Made by a program: the position numbers and the translations under genes
Part shown: positions 13,201 through 28,200 of the stretch, in pieces
Position numbering within the stretch: the stretch's first letter is position 1
Layout: each line of letters begins with the position of its first letter
Assembly: GCA_000310025.1 (NCBI GenBank)
Contig: FN649734.1
Location: 65,317-129,316, forward strand
Length of the DNA stretch: 64,000 nucleotides
Source of the DNA: Ectocarpus siliculosus
Taxonomy: Eukaryota; Sar; Phaeophyceae; Ectocarpales; Ectocarpaceae
Direction of reading: 5' to 3'
Notes under the pieces: model-generated
Database searches by the model: none
Seen by the model: only the letters and a program-made list of their open reading frames with translations
Told to the model about the DNA's origin: nothing

Positions 13201-16200
13201 AGGCAGTGTCGAGAGAGCAAGTATCACAAATGTCTGCGTCTCTTTTTTGCACCCGGCAGAACAAGAACATGCTACTGTAGTGAATGTATCATCAGATGAT
13301 CATCTTTCAAAGTCATGTTGCGCGAAAATCTGACATATTTTCCATAATACCGACCACCTCGGAACTGCCTTTGTTGAAATAGATACTTCTCTCTCATTTC
13401 GTTCGCTTGGTCGAAGCAGCGGCTTTTCTGCCAAATATATTATTCTCAACACGAACCCAAGAATACAAGTACATGTGTCCAAGTCAGTCATTCGTACCGC
13501 ATGCTGGAAACCCGTGTACCGTGGTGTTGGGATGAGTGTGTATCTTACAGTCTTGCTGAACACCCACCAAGCAGTCATTGAAGGTATCGTTAGATACAGA
13601 GTGTACAGGAGGGGGATCAAGCAGTATCGGAACCGATTCCTTCCTACATAAGTGGCTAACCGTTGTACGATCGCTGATTTATCGACGCACCGATCCTGCT
13701 GAATGTGACAGTATCCCACCATACACACCTCGGAGGTTTTGTCTGTCAGGGCAGGGAGTAGTCCTTCAAGAAGCCGGCACACCGCCTGCACCATGTTAAT
13801 GGTGGGAATTGGCACGAGAGGCTCCATCTTGGCCTTCTTGAGCATCTCCAAGATGTCGGGAACGTGCCTGGATTGACCACAGACAAGAATTAACCATAGC
13901 CTCGGGGACTACCTTGGAGCACCATCCTTCGCACACAACTCCGTTCGATATATTTGCAACAGGTTTGATCATGAATGTAATGATGCTTGCGCGAGAAATC
14001 CTATCCCGTTGCCATTCTTCGGCCCGGTCCGAACAGCACATGCCTATTCAGTACGTGTTTGCGTTGGAAACATATCCGAGAAGACAAAATCGAAAGAACA
14101 ATGACCCTATTACTACAAAAGTTACAAAAGTTGTGTCATCACCTGTTGAACAGGCCTTCGAGGACGACCTTTTCACTCTCGACGGGGCGCGCCTGTACCC
14201 AACTCTCCACGTACGGGTGCCAGCCGATATCGGTCTGTTGAAAGAACAGGCATCACATGATGATGTACAGATCATGTTACCAGAGGATCGGCAATTGATG
14301 GTACCTCCGTTTGGACGGAAAGGGTGGTTTACAGCCTACACGTGGACGGCGTACTGGTGGTGTTGGCCAGTATTTTGTCCAAACGAACTCCATGGCTGAT
14401 TGTTCCAGCGCGTCTATTGCACCGTAACGCGGAAAACGTCATGGACCAAGGGGATGACTGCGGCTACGTAGAGTAACGCACGTCAACGCGTGTATCCAAA
14501 CTACACTAGGTTTGTGCAGTCCAAGTTCGACATGTTGTCCGCGAAACTTCAATTCTCATTCCGTTTCCGTCGACGTTCTGACAATGAGATGGTATTAACA
14601 GACTTACCTCGTTGACGAACAGGATACCAGCGCGGCTAACCGTTGCGGGGGTAGCATTTTTCAGAGAATGAATCTCGAAGATCATTCGCATGGCCGCCGT
14701 CAATGGGATTCGCTCGTTCGACACCAGCGTGAGCACCTTGTTTACAAAACGTTTGTATGAACGACGTGTTGTGGCTAGGTTGTTCGCGCAAGCACTTATG
14801 GTACACCAATTTGTCATTGAACCAAAATGAAAGAGCAGCCAGTTGGCCTCTCTTTAACACCACCACCAACAACAACAACACCGCCAAGAAAACCATACCA
14901 CTCAGTTTCCTTGATTAAAACGTTCGGTTGCCAATAGGCGTCATTTTCGCCAGCTTCGCTTGCGGTACAGGTCATCTATCGGTGGCTGTTGTCATCCTCG
15001 GCATCCAGACGGCATCGACGTACAGAAATAAGAAACCCATAATGTGGAGAAATTAACCCCCATATCGGAGATATTGCGCGACCGCCCATATAAACGGAGT
15101 CGCCACGCTCACCTTGTTGTCATCCATGACAGTGTTCATGCTCTCGATCCAGACGGCATCGATGTCTCCATCGAGGATCACCCACTTGTGGTTCTGGTGC
15201 AGGCCGAATGGTGCCCACTCCTTGCTCATGTTTCTCATGATAATGGCTAGCACTCCGTCTTTCCACTCCTTCGCCAGGGTCATGTAACCGTAGAGCTCGT
15301 CCGAAGTGACCGCCTGATATCGCGGGGTAGGACGCCATGTGAGTACCTCTAGGTGATCAAGTCGTTCTTCCTCTACAGAGATGTGGGACTGGTGCCTCCA
15401 AGTTTGGCCATACCTTCAACCTTCAATCTTTGAATGGCTTACTGCCCCCATTAGGATTGATTCGGTTTCTCTCTCATCACTTCACGAGGCCTGCTCTTTG
15501 TGTTAGTGAGAGTAATCTTCGAGCCCCACTGTTTTGGTGCATGTCACTGGGTGTCTCGTTTGTTCACTGGATGTGATACGGTACACGGGACCGTATCCCC
15601 AGCCGTGTCAGGCGAGTGAGGCGATCGTTTCCTTCATAGGGACTTCAGCAGCACCCATGACAACGTCAACAGCTTTGAAACATCGACACAACATCAGCAA
15701 AACCGGTATGTAGTTGGGCTTCGTCGAATATCATGCTCAGACCAACGTTAGCCCACACGTACCGAGTGTTACCAGCCATCAGGGGCTCAAGCTTCAAAGC
15801 ACCAGAGACCGATTTGTCGGGAAGCAGGCTCTAACCCTACTCGCAACGTTTTCATGGGCGGAACCATCTCAAACGAATAGCACTACATGCCTTTTGCGAG
15901 CTGAAAACATGGAAGACCATTCATGTGCGAAACAGTCTGAAATGAATAGCATCACATGCCTTCAGCGGGCCGAAAACATGGGAAACCATGGTTGTACAGG
16001 ATTCCAAGCTCTACCTTGGGGTTGACGGTTTCGGCAACCGTGGACGGTTTCGCCTCTCCCCGGTTGTGGCACGCCATCAGGGTTTTCCATACCGTTGTCT
16101 TCCCACACCCAGCGGGTCCCAGAACCATTACACTGAAGGAATGCGACATTAACGTGATCGTTTAGCGTGGCAGCGGGAGCTACCCGTTTACGGCGAGGTA

Positions 16201-19200
16201 GAAACGTGTGTGCGAAGAGATGCAGCAGTGCGGGCGTTCGCTCGTCATGTACAGCCTAGACGTAGCCTGTCCATTAACCTGAAACGTCCGCTTTTCTGGC
16301 ATATTCGACATGGCGACCCTCGGTGGCCCAGAAGCTACAAGTATTCCTCGGAGTACAACCTTTCAATGCCAGTTAGGGGGCGACCCACAGAACCCGATGA
16401 GTAGTAACCCTTCAGCAAGGGTACGCAGGAAGGAAAGCACTCTGAAAATGTCTTTTCCGGTCGATAAACCTTGGACACGGCGTTTTGGTCAGCCGGAAAA
16501 GCATTTTCTACCAATAACCAGGTAGGAAGTGTACCTGTGCCGCACGTCAAGCAGCTCTTGGAACTGAACCACCTTGACGACGAAGTCATGGTCCGGCTGC
16601 AAGGACAGTTCCTCCACACAGACCCTCGCGCAGGTTTTGGATAGCACCTCGTTCACCTTTCGTGGTTCGAGACGGGTTGTGGAAGGTGTCACGCTGTTTT
16701 TGGAACTGTTGAGATGAAGGGTTTCGTCCCAGTGATACAGAGATCGATCGGCTTCGGCTATGGAGGTGCTTCAAAAACAACTACAGAAGGCGGCGTAAGA
16801 GCAGGTCGATTGTACGTACACGCGACGGATATAGAAGCAGATTGCATCACCTCGTCCTTCTCCCAAAATGATACAAGCGTAGCCAAGAGAGGGGGAACGT
16901 GGCCGAAACGGTTTTTGGATTCGTAGTCGTCAATTGCACCTACAAGCACAATGACTCAACAAAAGCTTCTAGCACAGGCCGCTAGGTATGAAACAGGGAT
17001 TATGTTTTCCCGCAACGCAGTCCTGCCTATGCGTCTGCATCCATGATGGTTCCTTGCCTTGGGAGCCAGGTCCATCGACGGAAAGAGATCTGCAATCAGC
17101 CTTAGGAAGATGGGCGTATCCGCGCTAACGATCTTGGGGGTGTTGAAATCTCGCAGCGCTCTCATCAGCACAGCCTCTTCGTCTATATCGGGATCGGAAC
17201 GCTTGAGCTTTCCCGCCACCAGGAGGACTGACTTGACTGCTCGAAGGCCCCAATCGTAATGGAACTGAATCCGAGGATACGATTTAAGCGGGGAAGGGTA
17301 CGCGTGGTCACGCGGATGGACAATGAGCTGGGGTGGGGTGCTGCCCGGTAATGAGAGGCCATATCCAGCATGTCGCGCGTCAGAAATGTTCACAATAACG
17401 CCAGCAATCAAACCCATGTCCAGCAATTTCTGAAAGGTCATCATCAGTGCCAGCAGCAACGACAATGGAAACCCACCTGCTTGGACAGCAGCTCCGAGGA
17501 AAGCGAGTAGAGCGTCACGAACTTCACCGCGAGGGCCCGAGCTTTCACGAACCCTTCGGCCATGAGCATGTTCTCGCAGATCGGCCGAAGGTCGGGCCTT
17601 ATCATCGCGCAAGACCGAAACAAGGCCTTCAGGTTCTCGGGGAGCTCCGTCCGCCCGGCATACCCCGGGTTCATGGTGATGAAGAAGCCACAAGTGGGCA
17701 CCATTGATACAACCTCCCCAAGAAAGTCGAAAACCCCGACCTGATTTCGCATCAAGGTATCGGGTTTCGTAAAGCACTTGAGCGTTGTCCGTTGGGTATC
17801 TTCTGTCTGGTCGGGTGTGTGTGCAGGAGGTGATTATTTTCGGCAACGTCGGTCTCAACAAAGCGAAACAGGAAACCCTTGTGCAAGATCTCTTGTGCAC
17901 GTCAATCGACTCAACAAACTGGTGGTTGCCTTCAGGTGTTGCAACTACGCCTATACCACATCAGTGGGATGGGGATTTCAGGAAGCGAGAAAGCCCTGAA
18001 AACACCAGGGCGCTGAACTTACGGTTATTGACTATAACGTGGACTGTAAAACTTTGGGCAACGTCATGTGCAACGATTCATCCGCAAAATATGACCCCCG
18101 TGGATTCTTAGGCAATACTGACCTTGACGTTGGGGATTCCCGCTGGCAAGTGCTGGTACTGTGGCTCTCTCAAGTCGGGATTAGAGAATCGCGCAACCGC
18201 ATCCTGAATGCACTTGACCTGGCTTGCCACTACCGACAAAACCTCGATGGAGATGCGGTTGAACTCGTCGAAACACCCCCACGCCCCAACCTGAGTGAGG
18301 CCTGTATCGCAGTCGGAACCACAAAGATTACGGCATCAAAATCTCGAAGGAAATGGCGTATGGGTTCCTGGGTCAGCCTTGATACCATCCAACTAGCATC
18401 GAACATGAGGCACATCGTTTGTGCATCAGGACCTTTTGATCGTAGACTGGACCAAACACTTGGTGTTGTGATGTGTCAACGTCTCCGTGTGGCCTGTTCG
18501 AACCGTTTTTTGTGCTATCACCAGAACTATTCAACCTTGGAATCACCAAACCACATGTGCAATGCGGTAAAAAGACACAACCCGCTTGACTGTGTGAAAT
18601 GGGTAGCTGCCTTAACTCAACCCAATCAACCGTTACGTCACGCCCTGAGATATCTTACGCCTGTTTGTCCATGTAGAATGAGCAAACAAACGCCTCACAT
18701 AGACATGCCACCGCGCCACGGCACAAGTACAAGGCACTCACACCTTTGAAAATATCGGCCATCGTGCGGTAGTTCATCTGGTCCGAGCAGTTGAACACGT
18801 AGCACGGCAACCCGAGGCCTCTGGCGAGATCTTTCGTAGTCTCCGTCTTGCCGGTGCCCGCGGGGCCCGCCGGAGCCCCGCCAAGCATTAGCCTCAAGGC
18901 GGTCGTCAGGGTGACGTAGCACCGGTCAGTGAGCGGCGTTATCACGAGCCGGCCGCAGTTGCCCGCGAACTCGAACGAGTACACCGATCGGAAGTCGCAA
19001 ATCTTGATTCGGACGCAACCCTCGCCCGTGTCGATGGCCGATGCCGCGACCGCTCCACCTCCTGCGGCCCCCGCCCCCGTTCCAGACGACATTGGCACTG
19101 CGATCTTCTTGGCCCCATCTTGAGGGGCCCAGTAGTACCTTGAAAAAAAGTCCGTGCGAGCACGGAGAGAAGCTTCATGAGAAACGAGGCTGTTATTGCG

Positions 19201-22200
19201 GACGGAATCAGCGACATGGCAACACACTGTAAGTGACTTTACGAGGATATGTACGAGCCATCGCAGGGATGGTCTTCTCTATCGGTCAACTTTCTGTACC
19301 TGCTTTTAGAATTCCTGTGAACGAGTACTACAGTCCCTCCATCTGGGCGAGGATCAAATCCGTACAGCGGGATGCCCAGATCCACGGAAGCGGGATTTCT
19401 TCGCTTCGATCACCGCCGTTACTTTCCAAGGAGCGAGACACTAAAAGTGGACTAGTCCAAGAGAGGGGAACGCGTAGGGTAAGCAAGATAACCGTCCAAT
19501 CGAACCTTCCGACTATGCAAGTATGGTAGCCCACCAAAGTCCCACTGATGGAAAGATGAATAACAAGGTACAGTACATACCTTAGCTGGGACTGCCAGGC
19601 GAAGTCGAGGTTGCTTTCCACTCTGCGGTCGATCAAACCCTGGACCACATCTCTACTGTGAACATCGATTGTGATGAGGGTGATGATCTTCGCGCGAGCT
19701 TCTTTTGTCAACCTGCCGATGTTTTTGGGGTCAGTTGACGGTTGTCGGTATGCCTTGCGTACACATATCTCCCATGTTTGCAGTGGTATCCTCGCAATTA
19801 CAAGTCAAGCTGCACACAAAACCACACCATTCCTCCTGATCTCCCTACTAATTCCTAAACGCGGGCAAGGACAGGGATGAGATAGATTCGGTTGGCAATT
19901 TGTTCCGCGAGTTAAGCTACTCACTCCCCTGCCAAGAAATGTTTCAAGGTTTGATCTATGGCCTGATGTTTCGTGGCTTGTCACTTACTCTCCCTGCACG
20001 AGCTTGATGAGACCATCCAGCCTGACACAGCAAACCTCGAGGTACTTCTTTACGGCGTCCTCTGCTCCGTTTTCGTACTCCTCCAGAGCTCTCTCACACT
20101 CTTCAGTCCAAAGTATCTGAAAGTGACATCATTCATGGCAAAACGCTTGATGTGGAAACAAGAAGAACGATTTTAAAAAGCGCAAAAATAGATAGTCCAG
20201 ATGGGCACAACGGAATACTTACAACACGGTCATGAATGTACACCCCGGAGACTGTCGCTTTCAGTGATCAGCTTCTATGGGCCAAAAACGGGGGCTTGTT
20301 TATCGATCAGGTGTTATCCTAAGCGCTTGCAACACCCGGAACTTTGCTGAGGCCGCCCCCCAGAAGACGAATGAAATGGGTACATGTTGAATCGATCCTA
20401 CAGTAGTGATAAATGAAATCATTGCTAGGAACGACGTCTTCAACCAATATCGAAGGCAAAGCTTGGCATCGTCTTGCTAGACCAATGGCTGTTTCCTGAA
20501 CATCGACGAGGTTTGCGTGGGGGCATCCATCATCCTTCCAACCCTCAACCCAGTTGAAAACGTAGATAGTGATAATGATATTGGTGACCAACGATCAATT
20601 CAGTACCTGGCCGGCAAGGAGCGCTAGCTCCGCGGGGTACCCGAACAGCCATTCTTCCCTAGGCTTATCGACCTCCCAGAGAGCGGCTTCCCTAACTGCC
20701 TCATCGAGGCTAAGCATAAGAGTCTTCTGCATCCAGGATACCAGGCTGAGAGGAGACCAAGTTGAAAAGGCCGTGATATTGATGTGGTGTTAGTCTAGGA
20801 TCATTGGGCATAAAAACAGAGGGAAAACGTGAGCAGAGATTGATGTATTTCCTCCCTGACCCGCCACAAGGCCGAGGGAAAGATCACGGTGTTGTTGCAA
20901 TTGCACCAGGTTAAGATCTTGATCGGTTTATTGATCGTGCTACAGGGTATGAAACTTCTTACAACTTGGCACAAGAAACAGGAAACCGTCCGTTTCAAGC
21001 TAAAAGGTACACACAAGTGACCAGCAAACTGCAGCATATCCTATGCACGTGCCGCTAGGGATACAGAAAAGGGGGGCACTAGTGGCGGCATCGTATCGTT
21101 CGAGACCAAATGCGTAGTGTCGTTCGTGATGTACAGTATTATTTCAATCCTTCTCTCCACCTGGTGAGCCACATCTCGACGGCACCCGTCATGTGGAACA
21201 ACGCGTGGAACGGAACTCTCTCCCCGTCTTTTGCCAGCATTGCCACCGCGGTTTCTGGTACCCCGGCGCTGATTGACGCCAAGAAACGCGCAAAAACAAA
21301 CGTATCAACATGATGCATTTGGAATAGCGTGCGGAAGGTCGTTATCCTCTCGAGCGAAACGCCAGAGACTCGGCGGTTTCACGTGTAAGGTGGTCCGCTT
21401 CCGATTACTTTGAGATGAAGCTTTCGTTGTACTCTGCTGTAATATGAAAATCGGCGTGGGGACACGAAGAAGGCAGGAAACAATGTGCCTACATGAACTG
21501 TCCGCTTCTATCTCTCTGGACATCTACCGCCGCACAATACCCTCTCGCCGGCTGCACTCATTGTCGCCCCTGATGGCTTATATACTTGCAAGAACCGTCC
21601 GTCCGTCGCTGCTACCAAACGCGATCAGGGAGAGTAGTGGCAATTGAAACAAGGAAAACATCCGAACAAGCACCATTACCTTTTCCGTGACTCCGCGAGG
21701 GACGGGTCGTCCCCATCTCCTCCTTCTCCACCTTTCGCAGCAGCAGACAAATCAACACTCTCGTCTGGTGCCGAAAATTCAAGAGATCCAATCCCGTCAA
21801 AGACAGAGCCAAGGTGGGGCTGAATCTTGGGAGGGTCGTTGCCGTTGGACAGGATGTCGAGCAGAGCCGCGTTAGACACGAAGTAAAACCTGGTCGAACA
21901 CGATAAGGAAAACACGATCCACATGAATATTGAATCGGTGTGTTGTTGATAAGTGGGAGAGATTGCGAGTGGAGAAACGTAGCGCTTAGGGTAATCGGCC
22001 GACAATATCGTTGAAAAAAAGAGGGGTGTCTCTAACTGAATTCGGTAGGTTTCCTCCTGCCGTTGCGCTTGTTGTGATTGACCACGAACATGGTTTCGAC
22101 CATACCTCCAGATCTTACTTGCGGAGAGGATCTCGTTCGTTCCTTGCTGAATGCCTCCCAAATAGCGAACATAGGTTACCTTGTCAAACGACCAGCCAAT

Positions 22201-25200
22201 AAACCTATAGCATGACTGGACGCAGTGGCATTTGGATATCGAATGTTAAATGCGTTACCCCTGCAAAATCAGCTAGAAAACGGAGGCACCTGCCTTCGTG
22301 CCTCGAGTTTCGGTAAGGACCCTGGTTATGCACAATCACCAGATCCGAACGATGTACGAACAATGCAAAACATGCTACAGCAGCTTGACTTCCGAAAAAT
22401 AACCGTTGAAATCCTGTAGGAAGTTATAGCGTTCCAAACCTGGGGAAGACGTTTTTCTTCATGTCGAGGTACTCCGTGAGGGCTCTCTCACACTTCTCCA
22501 GCTCGCGGTGCATGTTTGCGAGACCTTCTCCCCTTCCGTCCTGACACACCGGGAACATACAAACAGCACAAGCATGGCTACACCGTTTTCGTGTGCTGTT
22601 TCACGCGGCCGGAATTACGCATTCGTTGCTCATTCGTTGCGCAACTACTTTGGCATTGCTCTACAATATGTGGTTCTTGGTTGGCGACCGGTATTCGTTC
22701 AATGTGGTTGCCTTGCCTGCTAGACCAACCCGAAAGAGGGAGAAGCCCGGTCGCAGACGACCAGAACGCTAGTGAGCATCAACAATATAAAGTGCCTTCA
22801 ATTTACGCAGACTTTATCACCTTGCCGTGAACGCAGCAGAGACGTCTTGGCAGAGATCGCCTTCGAAACCAGCTACTTTCGGCAGAAAACTGAATGTAAT
22901 ACATCACTATTTATACGCTCTTGCTTCGGAAGAGAACAACGCTCCGAACGACAACATATCCAACGTAGGAATGACCAATTGCTCTTGTTAGCAAAATAGT
23001 AAAGCGTGAAATATATCTAAATCACGAAGAATAGCCAAACCCTCCACCACAACACAGCAGCAGTGTAGGCCGGGTGCATGAGCATCTCGAATCGATCGTA
23101 TATTGCTTCTGAAAATTGCCCGCTGAATCATCCCCGTCTCCGCAACATTCGTTATAGAACAACGCAAAGCTACCGTAAAGTTGCACACTGTACCTCGGAG
23201 CAGAATGTGACGACGGTGGGACAATAGGACCCGCTCTTCATCAGGTCCTTGAACTCCAGATCAATGCCTTCGAACCTATTAGGGTCGACAGTTAAGGGTA
23301 CAAGCTAATTTCTTGGTCTCCTGGGAGAGGTAAATGAACGGGCATCGAAGCTTCTTGATGTCCGTAGAACCTGTCATTGCACATCGTGCGCGTGTTACGA
23401 TATTGCCGATATACGACGCTGAATGTGAACCAATCGTCGCACTACCCAACGGAAACGTGTGCAAGCATTTCGCCGCACAACCCTATTTGATAGCACGAAG
23501 AGATGTGTGGTGCGATCCTCAGACGCACAGGTCGCCTGGTAAACCTTGCCGTCGGAGTGGTGGTCATTCTGGTGACGCATGACGGGGCGCAGCCCGATAA
23601 AACTCGACACCATGATAGCATGAAACACGAAGTGTCCGAGTCTTGCAAGTCTCAGCCCTACAAGAAGAAGAAGAAGAGAAAAATAACAACAAACGCAGCA
23701 TTGACCTTCGCGTGTCGTCTGGAAGCTGAGACCTAATGTCCTTGCTGGTGAGGAAAATGGCCTCAAGCGATGTCCACTGCCTCTGCACCGTCAGCATCAG
23801 CTTCAAAAACGTCTCTACCTCTCCCAAGGTGGCCTGCCACTCCGTCACCTGCCGTGCAAATGATTCCAGAATCGGATTTCGGGGACAAACAAGAGGAAGG
23901 GTTTTGGTTGAATGGACTCAACGGGAGGAAGCTGGTGGGCTGTTACCACACAAGGTGGTAGAGTTGTCACACTCAACACAATGGCAGCGTATGTTCCAAA
24001 TACGGCCAAACAGCACGTAGTATTATATGTTGTACATGATGCGGTTGGTTAGACAATGTGACGGATGCAAAATTTGTTCTAGTACCTTCGCCCAGCCCTG
24101 GAACTACAGGCTTGTTGCATAGCAGAAAAAGTCAAAATGTTGTTGCCATCGGATTCGACGTAATTGTTTTCTTCGACTTTTTCCCGGCAGTCATCGGGCT
24201 CAAGGCCGATACTACCCAGGGCGACTCTTCCGTCCACTGTACGTATTGCATGTGGCTAGCATATATCCCGAGAGACCACACGGTGATCGGATCGAGGAAA
24301 AGAACGTGAAACACTCTTCCGAAGAGATCTCCCGAATTCCAAGACTGCTGTCAAGCATGCACCTCACCTCCTCTCGGAAGAAGTCCACGAACTTTCCCAT
24401 GCCGGCCATCCCCTGGAGCTGCATCTGGTGGTCCTCCAGCGCTTCGAGAACCTCGTCCGCCCCGAACAGCACGAACACCTCCGTATCCCGGTGCCGCACA
24501 AAGCTAAGCTGCTCCTCTTTCCAACGGGTTTCGATGTTGCGCAGGCGTGTCTCGACCTTGAGCTCCTTGGTGGCCACCTCAACCGCTTCCATGCACGCGT
24601 CCACGTACTTGTGCAAGTCGAGGGAAAGGGCATCCTCCAGGGAAAACGAAGGCCCCAACACGGTCGCGAGCGTTATCCTTTTTTGCGGCTGTTGAAGCTG
24701 TCCGTGTCCTTCCAAGCCAACGTTCGTGCTTGAGCGGCGACGCGCTTGCTGCGAGAAAAAGAGAAACAGCGGTTGTCTGTGCCGTTTGGGTGCTTCTTAA
24801 CACCGAGAACAACCACACTTGTCATCAACGAAAGGAAAGGTCTTACTGAATGAATGAAAGGTACTTTTAGGTGCTAGACGTCGTGCGATCGAGACGGTAG
24901 CAAATATTGTCAGCATTGGACACCGCACCCTGCTCAGCCTCCGTTGAGCCGGCGGACGATGCTGGTCCGTGACGTCTAGGAGGTCCTTCCAGTGACGATC
25001 ACGCATGGCGGGGGAGTGCAGTTCGTGAATCTGATACAACAGCACAGCGACACGAGCGGAGAGAAAAGGGAATAATTAACATACAGGGGTGCGAAACGTG
25101 AACGACGTCTGTGGGCGCCCCTGCGACTCGCATGGAACATGGATGAGATACCCGTGAAAGGGCAGAAAACAGGGACTGGAGTGACAAACGCTTGAACTAT

Positions 25201-28200
25201 GGTTGAAGCAGGATGTAATAACCCACTTTCTCACTTTCTCGAGGGAGCAGTGCCGGGGACAGCCTCAAATCAAACCGGGAAGAATCGAACTGTTGGAACC
25301 CATACAATCACACACGCAACCTTGACCCAAGCCTAAAGAATGCTTGCTAACAGGTGCATCAAAGGTCCTCAACAGAAGGTACGCTGAACCAGTCTAACAT
25401 ACCACGGGCAGAGGTATTCACAAGTTAAAACCCACGTCCCAGGCATGTGCAATGTGATCGATTTCTTGTCTTTGTACCAGAGGATGTCCAACATCACTGA
25501 CATTTTCGACCTTGTAATTTTCGAAAGGTTCTCCTTCTTGGGGCCAGCCTACATGTACCGCCGTGCCTCCCGTGCAGGGTAAGCGCCTTCTTCGATGTTG
25601 CGCGAGATTTAAATACTACTGAAGCATAACTTTAAACACTCACAAGGGGCAGAACCGTAGACATGTTGACCACCCGTTCGTCCACGGCTTTGTACAGGCC
25701 CCAGTCACGGATGCGCCTTGGCAGCCCCCGGATGTGAAGCTGGAGAGACCTACGCATAGGCGACCACAGTTTGCGGTTGGTTTATATTTCTGCACAACAA
25801 CTTCTTCTACTCTGAAGCAGGTGCAGTTGGTACCGTATATGTCGCCATCTGCTCCCAACAGTTCAGACATACGTACTCGTGTGCAGTACTTCGCAGACTG
25901 GGATCCTTCGCAAACAAGGTCCAAGAAATACCATGCACCAGTTGCGAGGACTAGTGGTTTGGGGTCAAATCGCCGAGTTAGGAATCTGTCATGGTATGCC
26001 AGGCCGTCGCCAAGGGGATGAGCGGTGTTCCTGTTTGAAGGTGGATTGAATAATGACCGTTTCAAACACGATCGAAGTACATTAAGGGTTTGCCTTCGCC
26101 ATTACCTGGCCTCTTCCAAGAGCTCGTCGGTCTTGATGTCGGCCCAGAGCGTGGCCGTCCAGGAAGCAAACAGCCCGTCCACAAGACCGACCACGTCCCA
26201 CACCATCTTCAGCAGTCGGAGTTGCGTCCGCACCTCAACGAGACCTGTATGTCTTGTCGGCGACAACTCGAACAGCTCCTCTAGCTCCCTCATGGACAAG
26301 GCCTTCGCTTCGAGGGCACGCAGGGACTGTTGGATATTGTCCAACTTCTTGTAGCTTGCAACTGCTGCCTGGAAAGGATGAGCTGCGGTGCTGTCGCCGC
26401 CTCCGTCGTCGACTGACGTTCGCTTTTGCGCCGTCGCGAACGGCGCCGTTCGCTTAAACAGAGCAACGAAGGCTTTGACCTGCAGGCATTTGGATTGAAA
26501 TCAAGTAACGATGGCGTCCGCTCGAAACAAGCTGGAACTAAGATGTCAAATAAATGGTAGGGGCAGAGTTTGATATAACGCGTTGTCGAGATCGGTATTA
26601 TATTGCGCTCAAAAATATTTCACGAATGCAGAACTAAACCTTCATTCCTCGCTTGGAGTGAACATCAGGTGTTTCGTTCGAACATCATTGATAGACGTCG
26701 TACAGCATGGAATGTGAACATGTACGACCGGGGTTGTACGCCACATGTGCGCAATGCGCAAGCAGCACCTCTTCGCCGAAGTTAGCGATATCCTTCCGCA
26801 CTCCATCAGCGGCCGCATTCTGCAGTGGCTGTATCTCGCCCTTGACGCGGTAGGCCTTGTTCACGGTGTTGTCCCAGAGCATGTATGCCGAATCTAGGAA
26901 CTCAAGCGCGGGCTGCTTGTTGACGGGGGGAAGATCCACGGGTATCCCTCTGCTCTTGAGCAGCAGCACGGTATCCTTGAGAGGGCCGAAGAGACCGGTC
27001 ACCATGGGGGCCTTCTTGCGGACGTCGCGAATATGGGTCATCGTGGACATGATGCCGTCTTTGTCTTCGGCCTGTATCAAGGGGGGCAGGGCGAAATCGA
27101 GCAAAATAAACAGGTTGTAAATCTCGAAACGACGTGGCTCGACGCTCTGAAGGGAGTTCTTTTCGACGTCGAAGCCATGTTCAATGGAAATCTTGTCTTA
27201 TGTTTCGTTGGAGTCCCATCACTGCAATTCGAAGCTTGCGACACTTGCAAACCGAACGCAACACGGGAAGTTCCAATTCCAGTGAATCTCTAGAGTCATG
27301 AAGATGCTTCTATCGCTGGCATTTTGCTCTTAGTTGCAATACAGTTGTTGAAGGTAAGGTCAAGGCCGATCGCACCGTGCATCACAGCCGCTTCCGCTTC
27401 GTGGCGGAAAACCAGCTGCTTTAGAATGTGATGCTCACCGACAGGGGTGTCTCCAGCCCTTTCTGCGTGTATGCGATGAAGGAGTACATCCTCTCCAAAG
27501 ATGAAGACACGTGGTCCTGCAGACTCTGCGCGAAGAGGTAGATCCATTTCGTCACCCAAGTGCTTATGGCCTGCTTCATGGGCTGCGCGTTGACGCGGAC
27601 GAAGCCCACGTCCTGGTTATGCTTCAGAGACGCCACCTCCGACTGAACTCCAAGGTAGAGGTGTATCTTTTCGTCGAATTTCGCGAGGTTGAGCATGCGG
27701 AGCACCCGTGTGTCGTCCGTGCCGTCGTCACCCCCCGCTTGCTCTGAGACACCCTGCCGTGCTCCTCCTCCTCCAGCCCCTCCCCCGGCGTCGTCGTCCT
27801 CATCTTCGATGACCTCGTCGTAGCTGGCCTCCTCGAGAAACTCCTTGAACATGGCTTGTAGGTCTGTCGTCCACAGGTATTCGTAGGCAGAGAACTGGCG
27901 CTTGTAGGCTAGCATGGAACTCTCCATCACGTCAAGCCTTTCGTGGATCTGGGACAACTGAGACCGCACTTCAGGATCGTCCTGTTCAGATAATGTCGGA
28001 GGCATTTGTTGTGGGGTTCAATTTGAAGCAAAAGCAACGAGCAGATATCGGGGCCGGGACGTGCTACAATACTGTCTTGGTTCGTGCTTGGTGCAACTGT
28101 GAGAGGACTATGAACCCACATTTTCCCCAACACGAAAAACAGGATGTAGTTGGCTACTCTACAGGCCACACCAGTGGGCCTTCGAGCTACCATCACGGGG

